From positions 7,000 to 70,999 of the forward strand of contig CAYSEX010000005.1 of NCBI GenBank assembly GCA_964430305.1: DNA of 64,000 nucleotides, written 5' to 3'. How positions within the stretch are numbered: position 1 is the first letter of the stretch; the number at the start of each line of letters is the position of its first letter. The stretch is from CAIZGX01 sp964430305. GTDB lineage: Bacteria > Bacteroidota > Bacteroidia > Flavobacteriales_D > Sanyastnellaceae. Shown piece after piece: positions 43,590 to 50,014 of the stretch. The notes beneath the pieces are model-generated. The model did no database searches and was not told the DNA's origin. It saw only the letters and a program-made list of their open reading frames with translations. The translations under genes were made by a program, and so were the position numbers.

Positions 43590-44147
43590 TTACTTTTTGG
43601 TTATACTCGCATTCTTTTCCTTTAACTCACGTAAAATCTGTTCATCTGACTTCCCCAGTTGACTCAGCGCCAGTTGGGCATCATCTGCCCATTCTGATGC
43701 AGCAAAATCTGAAATAATAATTTCGTATTCTCGCTGAGCAACATCAAATTGCTTGAGAAATTCATCGGAAATAAAACCAAATTGAAAATGAATTAAGGCC
43801 AATTTCGCGGGGTCATTTTCCAGAGACAAGGCCGCTTCAAAACTGCGCTTCACCTCATTGGCCATGCGCGCGCTTCCGGCTATGTTGCCTGCTTTTACAA
43901 AGTATTTAACTTTCTCATTGTTGTCTTTCAAAGAATCACCCAAGGTGAGGCAGGCCTGCACCACTCCTTTGATTTCTTGTTGAGAAATTTGACCCCGCTC
44001 TGCTGTCATTGCTTTATTATCAAAGCTCTGTACAACACTTTTCAATGAATCAAGATTTGCACGTTTTGTATGTGCATTTCCTGATTGGGAGTTTTGGCCA
44101 CAGCTAAAAAGCAACAGTGCTATTGACGAAAAAAGAAGCGTTCTCAT
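43590..44147 (-). CDS. Small lipoprotein with TPR-like helices
   Basis: The 185-residue protein has a lipoprotein signal peptide (lipobox LLFSC, Cys about residue 16). The rest is mostly helical with a repeat-like layout (YFVKAGNIAG, KRSFEAALSLENDP, FDVAQREYEIIISDFAASEWADDAQLALS), resembling two or three TPR units and ending in a charged tail. TPR lipoproteins often hold envelope complexes together. It overlaps the def stop by 4 nt and precedes alkB by 3 nt, so it belongs to their operon. I cannot assign a specific partner. Confidence 0.75.
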   Translation of the reverse strand: MRTLLFSSIALLLFSCGQNSQSGNAHTKRANLDSLKSVVQSFDNKAMTAERGQISQQEIKGVVQACLTLGDSLKDNNEKVKYFVKAGNIAGSARMANEVKRSFEAALSLENDPAKLALIHFQFGFISDEFLKQFDVAQREYEIIISDFAASEWADDAQLALSQLGKSDEQILRELKEKNASITKK

Positions 44148-44707
44148 TTGTAAAATTTCATTCGGTAGTCTGTACTAATATTTCCTGTTTCAATATCGCG
44201 CAATTTTCCTTTCAACAAATTACGTTTTAACGCATTTATTCGATCTATGAATAAGACACCTTCAATGTGATCATATTCATGCTGAACTACGCGAGCGGCA
44301 AAGCCATCTAATTCTTCTTCGTAAAGATCCCAATTTTCGTCGTAATACTCAATTTTTAAAGTAGATTTCCGCTTCACCTCTTGACGAATTCGAGGAATGG
44401 AAAGGCATCCTTCCTCACAGTTCCACTCCTCACCTGACTCCTCAAAAATGATGGGATTAATGAACACACGTTTAAAATCTTCACATGATGGATCTCCATC
44501 TTCACCCTCTGCAACAGGAGTTGCATCAACAATAAACAGCCGTATTGACTTGCCGATTTGTGGTGCTGCGAGACCTACTCCATTTGCATTGTACATGGTT
44601 TCGAACATGTCTTCAATGAGTTTTTTGAGATCTGGATAATTCTGATCGATCTCTTCAGCTTTTTTTTTGAGTACGGGATCTCCGTATGCCACTATGGGAA
44701 GAATCAT
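44144..44707 (-). CDS. def: Peptide deformylase
   Basis: The 187-residue metalloenzyme removes the formyl group from nascent N-terminal methionine. Motif 1 is GVGLAAPQIG (43-52), motif 2 is EGCLSIP with the metal ligand C101, and motif 3 is QHEYDHIEG with H143, E144 and H147. An insertion (about 65-78; AEGEDGDPSCED) is typical of Bacteroidota enzymes. It overlaps ribBA and the lipoprotein gene by 4 nt each, so it is tightly coupled within the argS operon. Confidence 0.96.
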   Translation of the reverse strand: MILPIVAYGDPVLKKKAEEIDQNYPDLKKLIEDMFETMYNANGVGLAAPQIGKSIRLFIVDATPVAEGEDGDPSCEDFKRVFINPIIFEESGEEWNCEEGCLSIPRIRQEVKRKSTLKIEYYDENWDLYEEELDGFAARVVQHEYDHIEGVLFIDRINALKRNLLKGKLRDIETGNISTDYRMKFYK

Positions 44708-45750
44708 GAGTTCTTAAATTGAATGAATTGTGAAACCTCTAAACCGTAGCCTTCAAGACCACTTCTTTTTATTTGATTGTTGGTGATTAACGCCATTTTT
44801 TTCACGCCCTCGGACCGCACAATTTGAGCACCAATACCAAAGTCTTTGACGTCGCGCATGGTATCAGAATCGGGGTGGAGCAAAACAATTAATCCTTTCG
44901 ACTGTACTTTAATCCTTTCTAATGTAAAATTCAATGAGTGATGGGTATTCATAAGAAGCATGACAACATCTTGATGGGAAACACCACTTTGTACTCGAAC
45001 CACCACTTCATCTTCCTCTGACCAATTACCGAATGCGAGGGCGGTATGGCTGCGCGCGCCATTGTCGCTTGCATATGTTCTTATTCTGACTGGAATTTGA
45101 TTCCAAATCAAGTTCGATTCAGATTGCTTCTCTATCAATGTCTCGCGCTTTAATCGATAAGCCACTAGATGTTCAATTGAGATGATTTTTAAATCCAACT
45201 CTTTGGCAATTTCCAATAATTGTGGAAGACGGGCCATGGTTCCGTCATCATTCATAATTTCCACCAACGCACCGGCTGGTTCAAATCCCGCAAGCACAGC
45301 AAGGTCTACGGTTGCTTCTGTGTGTCCTGTTCTTCTCAACACTCCACCCTTTTTCGCAATCAATGGAAAAATGTGCCCAGGCCTACCCAAATCAGCAGGC
45401 GTGGTATCTTTTGAAATCAAAGCCTGAATTGTTTTGGCTCTATCATGAGCCGATATACCTGTGGTACAACCGTGTCCCAATAAATCAACCGAAACGGTAA
45501 ACGCTGTTTTGTTGGGATCTGTATTTTTCGCCACCATAAGGTCTAAGTCAAGTTCTTTGCACCTCTCTTCCGTGAGAGCGGCACAAATGAGACCACGACC
45601 ATGCTTGCTCATAAAGTTGATTACATCAGGAGTGACCTGTTTAGCGGGAATAATGAAATCACCTTCATTCTCCCTGTTCTCGTCGTCTACAACAATAATT
45701 ACTTTGCCCGCTTTCAGATCTTCAAGCGCTTCTTCTATGGTATTCAGCAT
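44704..45750 (-). CDS. ribB: 3,4-dihydroxy-2-butanone 4-phosphate synthase with degenerate GTP cyclohydrolase II domain
   Basis: The 348-residue protein has an intact RibB domain (about 1-203), with DDENRENEGDF near 22-32 and HTEATVDLAVLAG near 142-154, which makes the four-carbon precursor of riboflavin from ribulose 5-phosphate. The C-terminal part (about 208-348) aligns with GTP cyclohydrolase II, but the zinc-binding C-x8-C-x-C region is absent (only VRVQSGVSHQDVV remains) and the QEGRGIGL loop is replaced by LLHPDSDTMRDVKD. I conclude that only RibB activity is likely. It sits 12 nt after argS and overlaps def. Riboflavin synthase is elsewhere, at 59404. Confidence 0.88.
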   Translation of the reverse strand: MLNTIEEALEDLKAGKVIIVVDDENRENEGDFIIPAKQVTPDVINFMSKHGRGLICAALTEERCKELDLDLMVAKNTDPNKTAFTVSVDLLGHGCTTGISAHDRAKTIQALISKDTTPADLGRPGHIFPLIAKKGGVLRRTGHTEATVDLAVLAGFEPAGALVEIMNDDGTMARLPQLLEIAKELDLKIISIEHLVAYRLKRETLIEKQSESNLIWNQIPVRIRTYASDNGARSHTALAFGNWSEEDEVVVRVQSGVSHQDVVMLLMNTHHSLNFTLERIKVQSKGLIVLLHPDSDTMRDVKDFGIGAQIVRSEGVKKMALITNNQIKRSGLEGYGLEVSQFIQFKNS

Positions 45751-45762
45751 ATGTTCTTGTTG

Positions 45763-47553
45763 TTACATTCTATTCGGCATTTGAATGCCGAGTATTCTCA
45801 TGGCATTCTTCACAACCTCACCAACTTTTTCTGTTAATTTCAATCTAAAACCTTTCTTCGCTGCGTCAGGTTCACGCAAGATGGACATGTTCTGATAGAA
45901 CGTATTGAATTCTCTCACTAAATCGTAAGCATAAACCGCAACAAGTGACGGATTGAATCCTTTTTGAGCATCTTGCAGAACTTGGGGAAACTCCACTATT
46001 TTCTGAATCAGATTTCGTTCTTCCGCGCTCAAATCATGAATTGGGTTATGATCTATTTCAAAATCAACCTTTCTGAGAATGGCTTGGGTTCGAACGTATC
46101 CGTATTGAATAAAGGGTCCTGTATTACCGTTAAAATCGATACTCTCCTTCGGATCGAAAAGCATATTTTTCTTTGGGTCAACGCGAAGTAAAAAATACTT
46201 CAACGCGCTCATGCCGATCATTTTGTGTAACGCCTCTTTCTCTTCAACACTGAGCCCCTCAAGTTTCCCCTGTTCTTCAGACACTTGTCTCGCAACTTGG
46301 TTCATTTCATCCATGAGGTCGTCTGCATCGACAACTGTACCTTCCCTACTTTTCATTTTCCCTTCTGGTAGTTCAACCATTCCGTAACTGAGATGAAAAC
46401 ACTTCTCAGCTTGTGCAACACCCAATTTCTTTAAGACTTTAAACAAGACCTTGAAATGATAATCTTGTTCATTGCCCACTGTATAAATTTGGAATGACGT
46501 GTCTGGAAAATCTTCAAAGCGAAGCATAGCCGTTCCAATGTCTTGCGTTATGTACATGGCCGTTCCATCTTTTCTCAACAGAACCTTTTGGTCCAATCCT
46601 TCATCTGTTAAATCAATCCAAATGCTTCCATCATCCTTTTTAAAAAACACTCCCCTATCCAGGCCTTTCATGACCCATTCTTTCCCTAACAAATACGTAT
46701 CACTCTCATAATAGAGTTTATCAAAATCTACACCCATGGTATCATAGGTAACCTGAAACCCATCGTACACCCAGCCATTCATTTTACTCCAAAGCGCTAA
46801 TGTTTCTTCGTCCTTTTGCTCCCATTTAATTAACATGTCACGCGCGCCTTGGGCTATTGCAGATTGCAGTTCTGCATCTTCTTTCGAGAGACCTGAAGCC
46901 ATTAGCTGCTCTACCTCCAGTTTGAATTGCTTATCATAAGCCACATAATATTTCCCAACAAGTTTATCACCTTTCAAGCCGCTTGATTCGGGACTTTCTC
47001 CGTTACCAAATAATTTCCACGCCATCATACTCTTACAAATATGAATTCCGCGATCGTTGATAATTTGAACCTTGGTTACCTGATGACCGTTGGCTTTAAG
47101 TAATTCTGAAACGGAGTATCCCAAGAAGATGTTTCTCAAATGTCCAAGGTGCAGAGGCTTATTTGTATTGGGGGAAGAATACTCAACAATGATTCTCTCC
47201 TTTGAATTTTGTGGTTGAATTCCAAAATTAGCCTGATGATGAATGGAAAGAAATTCGTTAATCCAAAATGAGTCTTTCAGTTTGAGGTTCAAAAAGCCCT
47301 TAACTACATTGAATGTCTCAAGTTCGCTGAACTGCTTTTGAAGGGCACTTCCGATTTCCGTTCCAAAAGCTTCAGGATTCTTACCCACTTTTTTGGCCAA
47401 TGGAAAAATAACTAAGGTCACATCTCCTTCAAATTCTTTCCTCGTTAATTGAAGTTGTAGCTCTTCTTCTGCAACATTCAGTTGAAATGAGGCATTAAGA
47501 ACTTGTACAAGCTGAACTCTCGTTTGATGGAATGCGTTCGATTCAAAATTCAT
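45763..47553 (-). CDS. argS: Arginyl-tRNA synthetase
   Basis: The 596-residue class I synthetase charges tRNA-Arg. The HIGH motif is HLGH (about 135-138) in SSPNTNKPLHLGHLRN, and the KMSKS counterpart is KMKSREGTVVD near 403. The N-terminal Arg-tRNA additional domain and C-terminal DALR anticodon-binding domain are present, and the length is normal. I chose the ATG at 47553 because earlier sequence (to 47601) lies within the terminator of rpmE2 and is not family-like. A perfect -7 box lies 4 nt before this ATG. It heads a five-gene operon ending in alkB. Confidence 0.95.
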   Translation of the reverse strand: MNFESNAFHQTRVQLVQVLNASFQLNVAEEELQLQLTRKEFEGDVTLVIFPLAKKVGKNPEAFGTEIGSALQKQFSELETFNVVKGFLNLKLKDSFWINEFLSIHHQANFGIQPQNSKERIIVEYSSPNTNKPLHLGHLRNIFLGYSVSELLKANGHQVTKVQIINDRGIHICKSMMAWKLFGNGESPESSGLKGDKLVGKYYVAYDKQFKLEVEQLMASGLSKEDAELQSAIAQGARDMLIKWEQKDEETLALWSKMNGWVYDGFQVTYDTMGVDFDKLYYESDTYLLGKEWVMKGLDRGVFFKKDDGSIWIDLTDEGLDQKVLLRKDGTAMYITQDIGTAMLRFEDFPDTSFQIYTVGNEQDYHFKVLFKVLKKLGVAQAEKCFHLSYGMVELPEGKMKSREGTVVDADDLMDEMNQVARQVSEEQGKLEGLSVEEKEALHKMIGMSALKYFLLRVDPKKNMLFDPKESIDFNGNTGPFIQYGYVRTQAILRKVDFEIDHNPIHDLSAEERNLIQKIVEFPQVLQDAQKGFNPSLVAVYAYDLVREFNTFYQNMSILREPDAAKKGFRLKLTEKVGEVVKNAMRILGIQMPNRM

Positions 47554-47557
47554 TTGA

Positions 47558-47565
47558 CAAAAATA
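47558..47565 (-). promoter_or_regulatory. -7 box four bases before the argS start
   Basis: On the minus strand this reads TATTTTTG, then TCAA, then ATG, a full TAnnTTTG match downstream of the rpmE2 terminator. It implies a leaderless or nearly leaderless argS transcript. No TTG occurs at the usual -33 spacing. Confidence 0.5.
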
Positions 47566-47584
47566 GATGATTGATGTATGAAAT

Positions 47585-47613
47585 AAAAAAAGCCACTCCA
47601 ACAGAGCGGCTTT
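47585..47613 (-). terminator. Intrinsic terminator after rpmE2
   Basis: The minus-strand RNA has a ten-base-pair stem (AAAGCCGCUC with GAGUGGCUUU, one G-U pair), a 5-nt loop and a U-run. It lies 23 nt past the rpmE2 stop and separates it from argS. Confidence 0.88.
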
Positions 47614-47636
47614 CTATACAATATCGCGGTGCTGGT

Positions 47637-47894
47637 TTATTTCTTTGAGAACTTCGCGTAGCGTGTTTTGAACTTATCAATACGACCAGCAGTGTCAACC
47701 AATTGCATTTTACCTGTAAAGAACGGGTGAGATGCGTGGGTGATTTCTAATTTAATAACTGGATATTCATTTCCATCTTCCCACATCACTGTTTCTTTCG
47801 AGTTGCACGTGCTTTTACTTAAAAACATATAATCATTAGACATGTCTTTAAACACGACCATTCTGTATGATTCTGGGTGAATTTCTGGTTTCAT
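47637..47894 (-). CDS. rpmE2: 50S ribosomal protein L31, type B
   Basis: The ATG at 47894 gives 85 residues: MKPEIHPESYRMVVFKDMS, then HASHPFFTGKMQLVDTAGRIDKF, the type B L31 signature. The zinc CxxC motifs of type A are absent; only one Cys is present. Type B proteins are often the zinc-independent form, but in Bacteroidota they are commonly the only L31. The gene is monocistronic, with a full promoter at 47922-47951 and a strong terminator. Frame-open sequence to 47924 is upstream of the -7 box and is not part of the protein. Confidence 0.96.
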   Translation of the reverse strand: MKPEIHPESYRMVVFKDMSNDYMFLSKSTCNSKETVMWEDGNEYPVIKLEITHASHPFFTGKMQLVDTAGRIDKFKTRYAKFSKK

Positions 47895-47921
47895 AACTTT
47901 TTCTTTTTCTAAATCGGATTG

Positions 47922-47951
47922 CAAATTTAATCAAAACTTTGAAATTCACAA
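47922..47951 (-). promoter_or_regulatory. Promoter of rpmE2
   Basis: On the minus strand TAAATTTG (47922-47929) and TTG (47949-47951) are 19 nt apart, the textbook Bacteroidota pattern. The ATG at 47894 follows 27 nt after the -7 box, so the leader is about 20 nt with no room for a riboswitch. Confidence 0.8.
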
Positions 47952-48050
47952 ATATATCCCCTTCATTTTCCCTATCCACATGCACCTGTTTGAAATTGCA
48001 AAAAACGCATGTCTTGAGATACCCAATGTTCCCTTGCTTTGTTTTCCAGA

Positions 48051-48926
48051 ATGAAAGTACTACAAACCACTCTACTCTTTGTTGTTGCGTTGGGCTCAGG
48101 GCTTGCTTTAACAAGTTTCTTTTTATCAGACCCCGTGACCGTTAAACTTCAGCATGCGACTTCACTTTCACCAGGACAAACAGCATTGGTTGAGGTGAAC
48201 ATAAATAAAGGTATAATTGAAGGATTTGGACTTTTGGAAATTACTTTACCGCTGGATACCAAAGCTGAAGCTGTAGAACTCAACGGAGCATCATTTACAA
48301 TTGAAAATGGTAAGATCCGTATTGTTTGGATGCGCATGCCGAATGACCCCGAGCTGAAACTCACATTCAATTTAATTCACTTAAAAGCAAATGGTGAGCC
48401 CATTGCCTTGTCACTTGTAGGCAATTTCAGTCATATCGAGAACAATTATAGAAAAGATGTTGCATTTGAATCGAACGGTAGTGATTCCAGTGCACCACTC
48501 GATGCTAAATCTCCTGAGCTTACTGCTGACGCCACCATTCACTCTGAACAGGCACCGCCACCCTCTCAAGAGGTAACACTTCAAACGAACAAGCAAGACA
48601 ATCAAACCACACGAAGCGAAGTAGTAAAGCAGACAAATAACGAGCTTACTTTTCGAGTTCAAATTCTTGCTTCACATAAGGTTGTGGATAAAACATTTTT
48701 ATCTCGTTTCTACGGCTTTAAAAACGCATTTAATATTGAACACCACAACGGTTGGGAAAAATATGTTACCGGTGATTTTAAGAATTTAGAGGAGGCGCGC
48801 CAGCTTCGTCAAGAAATAGCACTCGCGCATCCGCTACTTCCTGGACCATTTGTAACAGCATACAAAGGAAATGAGCGAATATCAGTCACTGAGGCATTGC
48901 AACTTCAAATGACTGCTTCATTATAA
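48051..48926 (+). CDS. Membrane-anchored protein with cohesin-like and SPOR domains
   Basis: The ATG at 48051 gives 291 residues with an N-terminal hydrophobic signal or anchor (about 1-22). Residues about 30-135 resemble a cohesin-like beta-sandwich (SLSPGQTALVEVNI, then GFGLLEITLPL, then GASFTIENGKIRIVWMRMP), a pattern I know from other Bacteroidota proteins. A low-complexity linker (about 145-205; Ser, Pro, Gln and Thr rich) leads to a C-terminal SPOR domain (about 210-285; FRVQILASH, then EKYVTGDFKNLEEARQL), which binds denuded peptidoglycan at septa. It could link the wall to a surface or periplasmic partner (inference). It ends in a terminator before xerD. Confidence 0.72.
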   Translation: MKVLQTTLLFVVALGSGLALTSFFLSDPVTVKLQHATSLSPGQTALVEVNINKGIIEGFGLLEITLPLDTKAEAVELNGASFTIENGKIRIVWMRMPNDPELKLTFNLIHLKANGEPIALSLVGNFSHIENNYRKDVAFESNGSDSSAPLDAKSPELTADATIHSEQAPPPSQEVTLQTNKQDNQTTRSEVVKQTNNELTFRVQILASHKVVDKTFLSRFYGFKNAFNIEHHNGWEKYVTGDFKNLEEARQLRQEIALAHPLLPGPFVTAYKGNERISVTEALQLQMTASL

Positions 48927-48961
48927 AGAGCTGCTATTTTTAGCAACAACGGTTGCAAAGG

Positions 48962-48969
48962 TAGTTTTG
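48962..48969 (+). promoter_or_regulatory. Possible -7 box upstream of the terminator in front of xerD
   Basis: TAGTTTTG is a full TAnnTTTG match, but a terminator at 49003-49028 lies between it and xerD, so a transcript from here would be about 50 nt unless the terminator is regulated. I cannot tell promoter from chance. Confidence 0.3.
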
Positions 48970-49002
48970 GTTAAATTAGAATTTGTTTAGGTAATTAGTC
49001 TG

Positions 49003-49028
49003 AAAAACCCTCCACTGTGAGGGTTTTT
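49003..49028 (+). terminator. Intrinsic terminator before xerD
   Basis: A perfect ten-base-pair stem (AAAAACCCTC with GAGGGTTTTT) closes a 6-nt loop and has a U-run on both strands, so it can act bidirectionally. It ends the cohesin-like/SPOR gene and lies only 14 nt before the xerD ATG. Confidence 0.88.
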
Positions 49029-49042
49029 CGTATTTTTAACCC

Positions 49043-49936
49043 ATGTCTTGGAAAAGTTACGTGCAAGGATTTAAATCCTTCCTCATGTTGGAGAAATCAT
49101 TATCTCTGGCAACACAAGAGGCATATGTGCGAGATATTACAAAGCTTGAAAATTATCTTTCGAACATTCCGCTTACTGATGTGAACGCAGTTCACATCCA
49201 AGACTTTCTTGGAGAAATCCATAATCTAGGCCTAGAGGCATCAACTCAAGCACGCATGTTGAGCAGCATTCGTAGTTTTTTCAATTACCTCATACTTGAG
49301 AAAATTATTTCTATTGACCCCACAGAACTCATAGAATCTCCGAAAATTGGAAGAAAATTACCTGACGTCTTAAGTATTGAGGAAGTGACTCAAATCATTG
49401 AGACCATTGATTTATCAAAACCGGAAGGCACAAGAAATAGAGCCATTCTCGAGTTCATGTACAGCAGCGGTTTACGAGTGAGCGAAGTAACCGATTTAAA
49501 AATTTCAAACATCTTACTCTCCGATCAACTTTTGCGAGTTGTGGGAAAAGGCAATAAGGAGCGAATCATTCCAATAACAGAAATTTCACTCAAATGGCTG
49601 AACTTCTATTTTGAACACATGCGCAATCACCTTTCCATTTCTTCTGGACATGAGGACTTTGTGTTTTTAAATCGAAGAGGAAAACGACTTTCAAGAATGA
49701 TGATTTTCAATATCATTCGAGATCAAGCCCAAAACATTGGAATAAAGAAAAATGTTAGTCCACATACGTTTCGGCATTCTTTTGCAACACATTTGGTTGA
49801 AGCTGGAGCTGATTTGCGAGCAGTACAAGAAATGTTGGGACATGCGAGTATTACAACCACAGAGATTTACACACATCTGAGCAAAAATGCATTACGCAAC
49901 GAAATATTAAATTACCACCCACGATACAGGTCTTAA
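49043..49936 (+). CDS. xerD: Site-specific tyrosine recombinase XerD
   Basis: The 297-residue recombinase resolves chromosome dimers at dif together with XerC. The N-terminal SAM-like core-binding domain (about 1-90) is followed by the catalytic domain with R145 (GLRVSEV), K169 (GKGNKER), H241 and R244 (HTFRHSFAT), H267 (LGHASI) and Y276 (EIYTHLS). All six catalytic residues are present, and the length is typical. No mobile-element context is seen, so a housekeeping Xer role is likely; the XerC/XerD distinction rests on similarity alone. A terminator lies 14 nt upstream, with a near -7 box (TATTTTTA, 49031-49038) 4 nt before the ATG. Confidence 0.92.
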   Translation: MSWKSYVQGFKSFLMLEKSLSLATQEAYVRDITKLENYLSNIPLTDVNAVHIQDFLGEIHNLGLEASTQARMLSSIRSFFNYLILEKIISIDPTELIESPKIGRKLPDVLSIEEVTQIIETIDLSKPEGTRNRAILEFMYSSGLRVSEVTDLKISNILLSDQLLRVVGKGNKERIIPITEISLKWLNFYFEHMRNHLSISSGHEDFVFLNRRGKRLSRMMIFNIIRDQAQNIGIKKNVSPHTFRHSFATHLVEAGADLRAVQEMLGHASITTTEIYTHLSKNALRNEILNYHPRYRS

Positions 49937-49991
49937 TGCAACATTGCTCTACTTTAAATTTTGAATTCACTTTAATCCTTAAAAACTGAAT

Positions 49992-49999
49992 TATATTTG
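49992..49999 (+). promoter_or_regulatory. -7 box of the 50015 T9SS gene
   Basis: TATATTTG is a full TAnnTTTG match 15 nt before the ATG at 50015. A TTT at 49971-49973, 18 nt upstream, could serve as a weak -33 element. Confidence 0.55.
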
Positions 50000-50014
50000 A
50001 GCATTCCATTCCAT

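Noticed and set aside
45461..45784. Open frame of 107 codons on the plus strand
   Set aside because: It is antisense to ribBA and argS, with no start context or homology I recognise.
47895..48050. Leader of rpmE2 as an L31-type regulatory RNA or riboswitch
   Set aside because: The promoter leaves only about 20 nt of leader, too short for a structured element.
49043..49936. Tyrosine recombinase as an integrase of a mobile element
   Set aside because: The flanks are ordinary genes with no att-like repeats, and the length and motifs fit housekeeping Xer recombinases.
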